DNA of 64,000 nt from Hermatobates lingyangjiaoensis. Its lineage: Eukaryota > Arthropoda > Insecta > Hemiptera > Hermatobatidae. Below are positions 34,338-44,825 of this stretch, piece after piece. The stretch lies in the NCBI GenBank assembly GCA_026182355.1, contig JAPFBL010000318.1, positions 278,501 to 342,500 of the forward strand, read 5' to 3'. The position numbers and the translations under genes are program-made. Position 1 is the first letter of the stretch. Each line of letters opens with the position of its first letter. Under the pieces are notes generated by a model that saw only the letters and a program-made list of their open reading frames with translations, did no database searches and was not told where the DNA came from.

Positions 34338-35324
34338 AACTTGTGTTTTGTTAAGTTTATCTGTATTCCCCAATAACGTTTCTTTAATGTTTAAATCGAT
34401 ATAAAAAAATCTAACATTTTCACTTCGAAATTAATTTTGAAACAAGCACTTTGATTAAAAACATGAATGTCAATGGGTTTATTATTTCACTCTATATTTT
34501 ATTAGAGAAATTCTGAGTGTTAAAAGACGCACAGATGTGCTGTAATTAGTTATTGCGAATGTAACAGTATGGTTTTTTCTGCAAAAAAAATTATATTTCT
34601 TTAAGAAAAATTTCTTGACATAAAATTCAAAGCACAAAATTAGCAACAAAAATGTTAGCCCTCCAGTTTAATTAGTACTCTTGTTTAGATGCTGTCCTCA
34701 ATCAAACAGACAGACATACACTCATAAATATTGTGTAAATTAAATACTTTGCCTCTATAAGTCAGCCATTATTATTGAACATTTTAAGTCCTAAACAGTA
34801 CACTCCAAAATGCTTTTGGAATATATAAGTTGGAAAAACAAGTTATCTAATTAAATTCTAATTTATTAATGGATGTTTGTAACAAATGAGTAATTTATCT
34901 TCATTTATGCTGAGCATGTAATGCTCTCAGAGTAAACTAAATATCCCAGTTGTCTCCACCATTTTCAACACAGTTATTTATTATTTTGTAATCCATTCAA
35001 ATGGATTAGTCGTGAACTAAAATAATGTAATTTTACATCTAACTAGTTCTTCTACATATATATATTTTTTTCTAAAGTATGTTTTCTACTGGTTTTTAAG
35101 TTAGTATCAAATATTAAAGTTCATAGTTTGTTTATATTTTTTTTTAAAAGACTGTAGCAATGACCGTTAAGAAGTCTTTTAAAGTTACGTGCTGCATGAC
35201 GAAACAAGAGTTTAGTAATAAATCAGCAGTATACATCTTATTTTGTTTTGTTGCGAACAATATAAACGGTATCACTTATTTTTGAAAAAATATCGCAATA
35301 TAATATTAAAGTTTTATCACAACT
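34338..35324. other. no gene recognised
   Basis: AT-rich; none seen. Confidence 0.5.
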
Positions 35325-35349
35325 ATGACATATATATATATATATATAT
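35325..35349. repeat. (TA)n microsatellite
   Basis: Follows the codons for LLPTFTN on the minus strand. Confidence 0.95.
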
Positions 35350-35518
35350 ATATATTTGTAAAAGTTGGAAGCAGTCCTTCATTTAAAGATACATTGTTAA
35401 ATAACGCCCCATATTTGGCTTGTATCTGTTTCTTAGATAATTTCTCCAGTTTCCGGAATTCCTTCCTCGTCTCTTCATTAAAACGATAAAGCTTATCACC
35501 AATATTGCTAGTCGACAT
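35350..35518 (-). pseudogene. PLE ORF N-terminal fragment, open
   Basis: From ATG at 35518: MSTSNIGDKLYRFNEETRK, EFRKLEKLSKKQIQAKYG, LFNNVSLNEGLLPTFTN, then (TA)n. No frame break over ~57 codons, the cleanest copy of this module. The frame also stays open upstream through the hammerhead motif (35511-35552), with an earlier ATG at 35536 (MWYIRN), so ribozyme and start codon overlap. Confidence 0.7.
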
Positions 35519-36265
35519 GTTTCGAATGTACCACATTCATCATCAGGACAATAATGGGAATATTAGTAGGATTGTTAGTCTATATATAGAGGTGGATTAC
35601 TATTGGAATGTTCGCAGGACATCGCGCTGGGTCACCGTGCATTATGGGGGATTAAGGCAGTTGGACTCACTCACTGCCTGGCTAATCTGGTTTGGCCTGT
35701 TAGAAAATAGTTTTAAAATTCGACAACAATTATTAAGTTGGATATTTATGGCTAGCTGCTTATCTTGAATTATTAATGCTTCTAATATTTGTAATTAAAC
35801 ATGGTTTCTTTCTTTAGCAATAATTTTCGTGGAATTCACCATCATTTCTCTAGTGAGTCTTGTCTTATGGAGTGCTGTTGTATGGGATTTTGACGCGCCT
35901 GCAGAAAGGTACATCGTAATTCTTCTTGATAATGAAGTCGTGGTCATTCCTATATATGAGCTTTTACGGTCCTCGCAGCTCCCGATATTACATTAAATCA
36001 TATCATGATTTTCCTGATCGCCCGTGACCCAGGGCAATGTCCTATGAACATTCCAATAATAATCCACCTCTATATATAAACTAACAATCCTACTATTATT
36101 CTCATTATTGTCCTGATGATGAATGTGGTACATTCAAAACATGTTGACTAGCAATATTGGTGATAAGCTTTATAGTTTTAATGAATAGACGAGGAAGGAA
36201 TTCCGGAAACTGGAGAAGTTGTGTAAGAAACAGATACAAGCCAAATATGGTACGTTGTTTAACAA
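35394..36265. repeat. inverted PLE pair, 242-bp arms, 388-bp spacer
   Basis: Arms 35394-35635 and 36024-36265. The right arm (plus) carries a hammerhead with AAAA for GAAA (36109-36151) and an N-terminal ORF piece (TSNIGDKLYSFNE, stop, TRKEFRKLEKL, AKYGTLFNN) that ends at (TA)n at 36266. The spacer shows no gene. Confidence 0.85.
35511..35555 (-). ncRNA. hammerhead ribozyme-like motif (family H)
   Basis: CUGAUGA exact, extra U, helix II GAAUGU:ACAUUC (6 bp, loop GGU), GAAA exact, ACAUGU, C; helix I GUC:GAC. All core bases intact. Confidence 0.75.
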
Positions 36266-36376
36266 TATATATATATATATATATATAATATATATGTTAA
36301 TTATATAAAATATATATTTATATATATATATATATATATATATTGTTAATTATATAACAATATAATTGTTATATAT

Positions 36377-36407
<31 letters not shown>

Positions 36408-36408
36408 T
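36266..36408. repeat. (TA)n cluster
   Basis: Three TA blocks with ttgttaattatataac inverted words between them. Confidence 0.9.
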
Positions 36409-36414
36409 GATAAA

Positions 36415-36542
36415 CTATTTTGACACAAAGAACGCTCAGAAATGGAACTGAAATTTACTACTATAGTATCTATAATTGTTTTATTTCTGAGTGTTCTTTG
36501 TGTCAATATAGTTTATTTAGTTCGTGGAATCATTTCATTTAA
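36415..36542. repeat. collapsed inverted pLTR tail
   Basis: aaactattttgacacaaaga...cagaaatggaactg and atttctgagtgttctttgtg...atagttt face each other, as at 7108-7307, but the hammerheads are lost. Confidence 0.65.
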
Positions 36543-36544
36543 TT

Positions 36545-36780
36545 GGTTATATATATCTGTGTAATTTGGGAGCAGACCTTTATTCAAATATGTTTTGTTA
36601 AAAATTATGCCAATTTTCTTTTTACTAGTATTATTCATATGATATATCATAGAATATGAATACTATGAATAGTATGATTCATATTATTCATATGGATATT
36701 CATCCTAACTATTATATATGGATATGAAGAATAAATCTTTTGGTGAATTGCTTTATATCTTACCGGAATTAATATAAGTA
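36545..36780. pseudogene. two facing PLE ORF N-terminal pieces
   Basis: Minus 36625-36545: SKKKIGIIFNKTYLNKGLLP, NYTD, then TA. Plus 36720-36780: DMKNKSFGELLYILPEL. Both belong to the type seen at 55362-55690. Between them (36640-36720) lie overlapping snap-back words of attcatat / atatgaat. Confidence 0.55.
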
Positions 36781-36937
36781 TAGTAATGTAGCATTTGATC
36801 CTCTTAAACAAAAGCCTAAATATTTATTTTTTTCATGTGAATACTAATTTATTCCTCCATGGTATGTGTAATTATATAGTCATTAGCCCCTTTATAGATT
36901 TAAGTAAATCCGCATTACCGCTGCCCTACTATGACAC

Positions 36938-36961
36938 ATATATATATATATATATATATTT
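36938..36961. repeat. (TA)n microsatellite
   Basis: Followed by ttgtaaaagttggaagca, the start of an N-terminal PLE piece as at 35350, which is cut off at once. Confidence 0.9.
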
Positions 36962-36964
36962 GTA

Positions 36965-37625
36965 AAAGTTGGAAGCAAAAGGTATCATTCTGTAAATGTT
37001 CAGAATGATACCTTTACATTTACAATGTAAAGGTATCATTTACAATGATACCTTTATAATCATTGTAAATGATACAATGGTAAATGATACAAATATACCA
37101 TTACCATTTGGTATATTTGTATCATACCAAATGGTAATGGTATATTTGTTTTATTATTAAATCATATTAATGGTAATTATAAAATGGTATATTTTATTAA
37201 ATTATAAATTAATAAATTATAATTTATAATTTCTAAATTTATAAATTATCTAAATTTATAAATTTAGATAAATTTAATAAATTTATCTAAATTTATTAAA
37301 TTTTAGATAAATTTAATAAATTTATCTAAATAGACTAGATAAATTTATGTCTATTAAATTTATCTAGGTTTATTTAATAGATATAAACCTAGTTTAATAG
37401 ACTAGGTTTATGTCTATTAAACCTAGACTTGTTTAATAGACATAAACAAGTCTAGGTTTATCTAGACTTGTTATAAACCTAGATATTTCATTATAGATAT
37501 CTAGGTTTATAATGGAATAAACCTAGATATCTAAGTTTATTCCATTCAAACCTAGATATCTAGGCCCAGCTTTAGATATCTGTCCAGTTTGAATGGAATA
37601 AATGTTTGCCTAGACGAACAGGAGA
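36965..37625. repeat. chain of overlapping short inverted repeats
   Basis: The tract is built of consecutive hairpins, each sharing a word with the previous one: aggtatcatt/aatgatacct, then aaatgatac, ccattaccatttggta, aaatttagataaattt, tagacataaac, aacctagatatctaggtt and tccattcaaacc. The motif drifts step by step along ~650 bp. No coding. Structure class unknown. Confidence 0.8.
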
Positions 37626-38809
37626 CTTAGTCGGAGGTAATTTTATACAAATCAAAAATCAAATCATACAAGATATTAAACGTCATTTAACCTATAAATT
37701 TTAATTTTACCATAATATATAATACAGAATTCGATTTTTACTTTATATTATTTAAAAATATTGAAATGTTTGAAAGTTTTTGTATTATTATATTGTCTAT
37801 TACAAATGCCTACAGGAGTAAGAAGTAATATTGTAGTACAACATTGATTACAAATATTTGTCGAGAATAGGATATCTTCAGTAATTAATAGAGAGAGGAA
37901 AAAATAAATAGAAAATTAATTATATCATCAATAGCTTTCTCACACTACATTTCGAAGAGAATTAGCAGGAACATATTGTATTAGTTCATAGATAATTGCT
38001 TTACAAGGATAGAAGGAGACTGATAGAATTTCCAGAATAGGGTCATTTATTTGCAGACAAATTAAATATCGAAGTAAGTGATAGGAAAATTTATGAAAAT
38101 TTCAGTACAGGGATCGATTTTTTCCTGAAAAAAAAAAAATGAATATTGAAATCATGAAATAAATGTGCAATTCTGTGAACTGTTTTGCACTCGTGGTTTG
38201 AATTTTGAGGATACTGAAACGGTTAGCTTATTCAAAGAATTTTACTATAACTAAATTTTTTTTTTTAAAAAATAATAATAAATGAAGGAAAATTTTAAAA
38301 AATTACAAAACGAGATGATGATGGTTAAAAATATATTTTAGAGGGTTTCATTTTTAACAGTAGAGAAAATTAGTAAGCAAAGTAAAGCAGAAGGAGCTCT
38401 GCTTTAATTTAGAGCCAAAAAGCTAATAGAACAAGAAAATTAAAAAGAGAGAACAATTATTGTTAACCATTTCCTTTCATCAACTTGAATAATTATTTTT
38501 TTAAAATTAGAAAGGACACCTTTTATTGGTAATTATTCTTGGATTGGTTTCCAGTCATTTGATATTGATTGGCTTCAAGGAACGTCATTATTGTATTTAT
38601 TTTGAAAATAATTTTGTAGGCTTTCTTTATAAAAAGTTTAAATTCATTCATTGAGAAGTAATTTTATTTGTAAGATATGTTTATTCAAATCATTAAAATG
38701 AGTAATATAATAGTTACAAAAGTATGATATGGAAGTTTAAAACCAGTTAAAATGTTATAATCGTACAAGCCATGATTACACTGTACCAACCTGTTTATTT
38801 ATACTGAAG
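37626..38809. other. no gene recognised
   Basis: AT-rich intergenic DNA. Confidence 0.5.
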
Positions 38810-39591
38810 TAGTCAGCTAAAATATTCTACATAGACATTACTAGGCAGAATATGAAGAGTATGCCACTGTTTTCTTCAGTGAAAGTTAGTTATTACTGTT
38901 AGTTAGTTGAAACATTTTACATAGACATTACTAGGCAGAATATGAAGAGTATGCCACTGTTTTCTTCAGTGAAAGTTAGTTATTACTGTTAGTTAGTTGA
39001 AACATTTTACATAGACATTACTAGGCAGAATATGAAGAGTATGCCACTGTTTTCTTCAGTGAAAGTTATTTATTACTGATAGTTAGTTGAAACATTTTAC
39101 ATAGACATTACTAGGCAGAATATGAAGAGTATGCTACTGTTTTCTTCAGTGAAAGATAGTTATTACTTTTAGTTGAAACATCCTACGTAGACATTACTAG
39201 GCAGAATATGAAGAGTATGCCATTGTTTTCTTCAGTGAAAGTTATTTATTACTGTTAGTTGAAACATTCTACGTAGACATTACTAGGCAGAATATGTAGA
39301 GTATGCCGCTGTTTTCTTCAGTGAAAGTTAGTTATTACTGTTAGTTAGTTGAAACATTTTACATAGACATTACTAGGCAGAATATGTAGAGTATGTCACT
39401 GTTTTCTTCAGTGAAAGTTAGTTATTACTGTTAGCTGAAAAAATTTACATAGACATTACTAGGCAGAATATGAAGAGTATGCCACTGTTTTCTTCAGTGA
39501 AAGTTAGTTATTACTGTTAGTTAGTTGAAACATTTTACATAGACATTACTAGGCAGAATATGTAGAGTATGCCACTGTTTTCTTCAGTTTT
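38810..39591. repeat. 90/86-bp minisatellite, nine units
   Basis: The word tagacattactaggcagaat recurs at spacings 90, 90, 90, 86, 86, 90, 86 and 90. The 4-bp difference is one versus two copies of GTTA in the linker gttagttagttg. Units differ by few substitutions. Confidence 0.95.
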
Positions 39592-39599
39592 CATTGAGG

Positions 39600-39925
39600 T
39601 TGATTATACCACTGCGTCCTAAGAACTATTGTACTTCCCTCCTTCTATACTACAGTACCCAAGTTATCTTTAGCGGCTACAAGATGCTCAGCACTTTTGC
39701 TGGGTCCAACGGTAAAAGTTCTTTTATAGTTTTGTTGAGTGTCGCAAAGCACCTGCCTCTGTGTAGCAAAGTGGCTTGACAGTCAGCCAGCAGGTGTAAC
39801 GGTGTCTCTCCCTCATCCTTGCAGAATCTACACAAACAATCATTGATAACACTCATTCTTCGCAGATGGCCATTATGTTTGCAGTGACTTGTTAGAAATC
39901 CGGTTGAGATCCTAAACAACCGTTA
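39600..39925 (-). pseudogene. LINE polyprotein C-terminal zinc-knuckle fragment
   Basis: The minus strand reads GFLTSHCKHNGHLRRMSVIN, DCLCRFCKDEGETPLHLLAD and CQATLLHRGRCF. This is the LTGH...HL..M....CR.C...ETP.HLL..C arrangement found after the RNase H domain of Jockey/I-type LINEs. The open frame runs 39919-39677, and the remaining 80 bp to the minisatellite are its 3' part. 5'-truncated. Confidence 0.7.
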
Positions 39926-39929
39926 TGAC

Positions 39930-41917
39930 TTTACAAGTTTCATCTAAGAGAGAAAAATCACACACTTTGGTGAAACCCTCTTAATTTAAGTAATGAATGT
40001 GTAAGTATCTGAAACGGCATAAGCTCTTCTAATAGACTGACTAACCTACCATTGACTCATTATAAATACATAGCTTGATTTATATTAATGTGTTCAATCT
40101 AAGGAAAGTTGGAGCTATACATTGGTAAATTAACCGTTATATCAGTTTTGCAGTTTTTTAACCATAAGAATCATAATAAACAAATATGCGTCGTTTCACA
40201 CAGCACAAAAAAAAAACAATTACTGGAATGTTGTGAGTTAATTTCGAAATCAAACAAACTATACCATATAAAAGAATATTTTCTCATTTAAATAATGATT
40301 GCAACTGGCAATTTGTGTAATTATATCCACATTACTTCATTGTTTTTTTCTAATTTAACACAAAATTCCAATATTATCATTTCTTCTAATGGAAACAACA
40401 AATGTTCTTGTTTATTTGTACATTGATTGTTCAAAGCATTGTAAACCATGCTCTCATTTTAAATTCAGGGAATAAGCTTTTGCTAATAGTTCATTAAATA
40501 CAGAGAGAAATAATACATAAGTAATCTAACCAATCGTATTATTTATTCTAAAATGTTGTTTGTGAAGAAGCAGGCTAAAGAAGTAGTAAAATGCACTAAA
40601 AAGTATCTATATTTAAATTTTTACCAAATTTGTTGACATATATAGAACATCGGCAAAACTAAAACGTGCAGAAAAAGTTGATCAGACAGGAAAGATGATG
40701 GAAACTATATGGTAGATAAAAGTTAAATCTACTCTAAATATAATTAAATATAAATATTACTTAAAAAATAAACGAAATATTTCTTTTTATAAAATAAGAT
40801 AATATTAATTAAATTAAATGATATAGAAATTCAAGAATCAAATACAAGGTAAGACCTATTATTGGTTTAGTTTTTTTTATATTTTATTGGCTGGAATTTC
40901 ATATTTTATTCCAGCATGTTCCACTGTGTATTACATGCATCAACGTCAATTTGTACACAATACTCCAGTGTTATGACCTTTCATTGACTTTCAGAAAGAA
41001 AAAAAAGGAATCACCTGCATCCTGGTAAGTTATTTTGCTCTCGTTCCCTACTGTCTGGTTGAGGCTAGCCATTTAACAATATCACGATGACAGACTTCAG
41101 AACATCTCATATTAATTCTTTTTTAGATTTCTAAATGTGATAAAAATAAATTCTGTTTGAATATAATAATAAATTTTATTCTGTTTGAATAAAATAATGG
41201 TTTTTGCTATTTTTTTTTTAATAATTTCTTTTGAAAGGGTGCAAATGTATGTTTTTTTATTCCTGAGTACAATAAGGTGATGATAAATATCAGATATATT
41301 CTTTCCAAAGGAATACATTATATCAAAAGCAAATACACTCAGAATATCTATTCAGTTGAAACACGTGCCTCAGTTGAGCAAACGTAACAAAGAAATTCAA
41401 TGGACTAAAATTCTCAAGTGGTCTATTCTACTTTACTAGGAATAAACAAAATATCAGAAATAATGAACTATCGTTTGAATTGTTAATATTTTCTGAAGAA
41501 ACTATATATTTAGAACTACAGGCTAAATTTTGAACAGTGTTAAATTGAATTATTTACCTGTAGAATTTTTAAATACATTCCAGTACGTATGGTGTTTCAG
41601 GTGAAAAGGATTATATATATTTATAAATATTCTGCATAAGTAATCCGGATCTCGAATATGATTTTGTCAGTGCCGGAAACAATAGAGCCCAAAGAGGAAA
41701 GTAAAAACAATTTGGTCAAAAATAGCAAAAAATATATATATATATATTTTCAAAATTGATGAAACGGTGCACATGAATTTAAAAAACTTTTTATTACACA
41801 AACCATGACACAGAAAAAAGAGACAATTTAGTAAGTGTGTATTTTCTCTTTTTCCGTGTGTTGATTTGTGTAATTTAAAGAGTATATATATAAAAGAGTA
41901 TAAGTTTCTTTTTATGT
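39930..41917. other. no gene recognised
   Basis: AT-rich; small open frames show only AT-driven composition. A short TA block lies at 41730-41746. Confidence 0.5.
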
Positions 41918-41970
41918 TGTATGCCAAGGAGTAAGTTTTTAAATAAAACCGAAACGTTTGGCATTTGAAA
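41915..41970 (+). ncRNA. degenerate hammerhead-like motif (family O)
   Basis: Helix I AUGCCA:UGGCAU (6 bp perfect), helix II GUUUU:AAAAC, CC-GAAA-CGUU; the CUGANGA core is replaced by AGGAGUA. Confidence 0.45.
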
Positions 41971-42037
41971 GTTTGTTTTTTGAAACTAAAATACTTACCG
42001 GTTATTTTGAAAAACCCGATTTACGTTTACTTACGTA

Positions 42038-42040
<3 letters not shown>

Positions 42041-42084
<44 letters not shown>
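42041..42084. repeat. (TA)n microsatellite
   Basis: 5' border of the PLE at 42085. Confidence 0.95.
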
Positions 42085-42086
<2 letters not shown>

Positions 42087-43352
42087 TATAGATAGCCAGC
42101 CACTTGTCAACATTGAGAGGAGAGACCTAAAGGCACTTTTAGAACTGTGCACTAAAGAGGCCCCCTTTACTTGCCCTAATGGAAAAATGTACCAACAGAT
42201 TGATGGGGTTGCTATGGGCTCACCCCTAGGAGTTTCATTCGCTAATTTTTATATGGGTCAAACCGAAAAAGATCTCTTCAAGAAGTTAGATAAACCTGCA
42301 ATATATGTCAGATATATTGACGACATTTTTGTCTTATCGAAAAGTGAAGAAGAAATCCAGCTACTGCTTCAAAAAGTAAAGGAATCCTCTGGTCTTAACT
42401 TAACCGTGGAATATAGCACTAATGGAAACTTACCTTTCTTGGACATCCTTATTCAACAAACGCAGCACACCTTTAGCATGTCAGTGTACCGAAAACCGAC
42501 GAACCCTGGACTCTGCCTCAATGGTAGTAGTGAATGCTCGGAACAGTATAGGAGATCGACTATCCGATCATACATACGAAGAGCGCTTACACACTGCAGT
42601 AATTGGAAATTAATACATGACGAATTAGATAAATCCACGCAGGTGCTTCTGAACAACGGCTATAGCAATAAAGAAATATCGAGTGTTATCAAGACGCAAA
42701 TGGATAGGTGGTATACCGAAGAAAAAGGAAATGAAATCGACAACACGGGACAAGAAATCCTACTGTATTACCGAGGATATATGAATAATCAATATCGACA
42801 AGATGAAACAGCGCTTAAGAAGATTATTAAGAACAATGTCAAAACCACAGATCCTAATGACAAAAAAAATTAAGAATATATTACAAAAATAGAAAAACTC
42901 AAGACCTCATATTAAGAAACCGTCATGAAAAAGCTGTACCAGACTTGCAGAAGTGTCACTTAATATATAAATATACATGCAATACAGGGGACTGCGCTAC
43001 CCTGCCCTCAAATTATTATATTGGGATGACAAATACTAAACTTTCAAGACGATTGAGCATGCATTTAGTGAATGGGGCCCCCAAGAACCATGCAAGAGAA
43101 GCCCATGGTATGACTTTAACACGTAAGATCTTAGAAGAAGGAACAACTATTTTGCAGATGAACAGTGACAGTAATACATTAAAAATAATTGAAGCTCTCT
43201 ATATTAAAGATTTGAATCCTGTTCTAAATTCACAAATAAGTGATATGAATGTTACACCTAGCTGCAGAAACTTTGATAGCTCCTACAAATTAGTAATCGA
43301 TATAAGCGAATTCGATGCCCCTGTGAATAGTGATGACCAATCGGCTGAGTAG
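42085..43352 (+). pseudogene. PLE reverse transcriptase + GIY-YIG endonuclease, 5'-truncated
   Basis: Open from the TA tract: LKALLELCTKEAPFTCPNGK, YQQIDGVAMGSPLGVSFANF (RT motif B), YVRYIDDIFVLS (motif C with catalytic DD), LPFLDILI and VYRKPTNPG. After a stop at 42873 the frame continues in another register as YYKNRKTQDLILRN, then IYKYTC, NYYIGMTNTKLSRRLSMHL, TRKILEEGTTIL and IIEALYIKDLNPVLN, ending at 43352. Thus RT and endonuclease are split by one frameshift in an A8 run (42852-42859). RT motif A and everything N-terminal are missing. It belongs to the same family as the tails at 457 and 10550, a different lineage from 32044 and 48791. Confidence 0.9.
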
Positions 43353-43437
43353 CCATGAGAGGCCGGGTGACTGGTTGGGCTGTCTAGTATAGTCAACCAA
43401 TCGCATGCGGTGTTTAATGCTTCTTCTATCAATATAT

Positions 43438-43513
43438 ATATATATATATATATATAAGTTAGCTGGTAATAAACAACCACCTTCTTTATCCCAGAGGCAG
43501 CTGCACCAGGCGG

Positions 43514-43573
<60 letters not shown>
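43438..43573. repeat. two (TA)n tracts with an 80-bp island
   Basis: TA at about 43434-43455 and 43517-43573. The island (agttagctggtaataaacaa...aggcgggaa) is not recognised. Confidence 0.9.
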
Positions 43574-43576
<3 letters not shown>

Positions 43577-43690
43577 CAAACAACAATAAGAAATGGGAAA
43601 ACAAGACTAAGACTTGTTTTGTTTGATCATTGTTTGATCTAAGACTTTTTGTGGTTTGATCATTGATTGTTGTTTTACGTGTTTATGTGA
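43574..43690. repeat. collapsed inverted pLTR (family A), hammerhead lost
   Basis: gatcaaacaacaataagaaa on the left and tgtggtttgatcattgattg on the right; the centre (gactaagacttgttttg) lacks all core words. Confidence 0.7.
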
Positions 43691-43709
43691 AATCTTTATA
43701 TATATATAT

Positions 43710-44694
43710 ATGTGTATAAGTAAATTCTATAATATTTAGTACTTGTAAAATGTTGTATGAAAGTTCAAGAGCCCCACTCTTGACTAGTATTAGTCAGTTT
43801 GGTTTAGTATCGTCTCAGTGGATTGATGGGTTTTAGCTTCCAAGGAGAAATGAACCAAAATTAATAAAAGCGAATTCCTTCGAAGTCAGCTAATAATTTG
43901 ATGGTATAATCAAGTTAATGCAATTGAAGGGGGAAGATATAAGAGGAAATTGATGAGAAGGCAAAAGGGAAAGAAGAAGAGAGTAGGTGATTAGTGTTGA
44001 GATGGAGATAGAATTAATTCTTTGAGAGGGGAGGAAGGTGCTTGATTAATCACGAAAGAGCTTTGGGGCAGCATCCTAGCAGTTCTCATCGAACACAGTG
44101 TCCAGGGTCTCCAGAGGCTCTGAGAGGCCTTCGGTGTCTTCTATAATATTACTTCGATGAACACTGCCAAGGTTATTACTTTATCTATTATATTGATATA
44201 GTATGTAATAGAAACCTACATTTTCTATTACACGTAATGTAACGTACCAAGGTCGTTAACATTAATACTCGTATACATTGCCACACACAAATAAAGGATA
44301 CTTAATGAACAGTTTTTTTCTGTAGCCTTAATAATAAAAAATAAGTGATTTGAACACAAATATTAATATTTATATTAATACTTTAATAATATTAACATAC
44401 TAATAATAATTCTTGGGAGACCTTTCTTTTTTAGATTACTTCTTCGGCTGTACCATAGCATTGTGGAATGAATAGAGTCATTACTATTAGTATTATTATT
44501 ATTCCATATTACTAAGCAGATATACTAAGCTCACCAAAGTTGTAGAAATATTCAGAGCACTATCTTATGTGCAGAAAATAGAGTGCGGTACTCAAGGTAG
44601 CGGCTTCAGAACTATGTCTGTTTCATGAGAAATCTGTGGAAGCTGTCAGGATTGTCCCCTTGTGATGCCATATAATAAATATTTACATGAGGAG
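43710..44694. other. no gene recognised
   Basis: A somewhat purine-rich patch at 43920-44130 has no coding signal. Confidence 0.5.
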
Positions 44695-44825
44695 TTCTCA
44701 AGTAATGTTTTGCCTAATTCAAGTGTATTTAAAGTAAGGATTTAACGAGTATCTGACATCAAAAAGGTTTCGGACCAACGGCTTAACGTCCTCTTCAAGG
44801 GACGACTTGTTCAGATTTCTCAAAC
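44695..44825 (-). mobile_element. SINE fragment
   Basis: Keeps the minus-strand body (acgagtatctgacatc, acggcttaacgtcctcttca); tRNA head and 3' end missing. Confidence 0.65.

Noticed and set aside
38810..39591. CRISPR-like array
   Set aside because: Units repeat throughout, with no unique spacers, in a eukaryotic context; it is a minisatellite.
41667..41927. Phe-rich minus-strand frame
   Set aside because: AT-composition artefact with hydrophobic residues; no start context or similarity.
43283..43604. Open frames of Ile-Tyr repeats across (TA)n tracts here and at 7332, 24488, 31299, 33572, 51786 and 51850
   Set aside because: They are translations of microsatellites, not genes.
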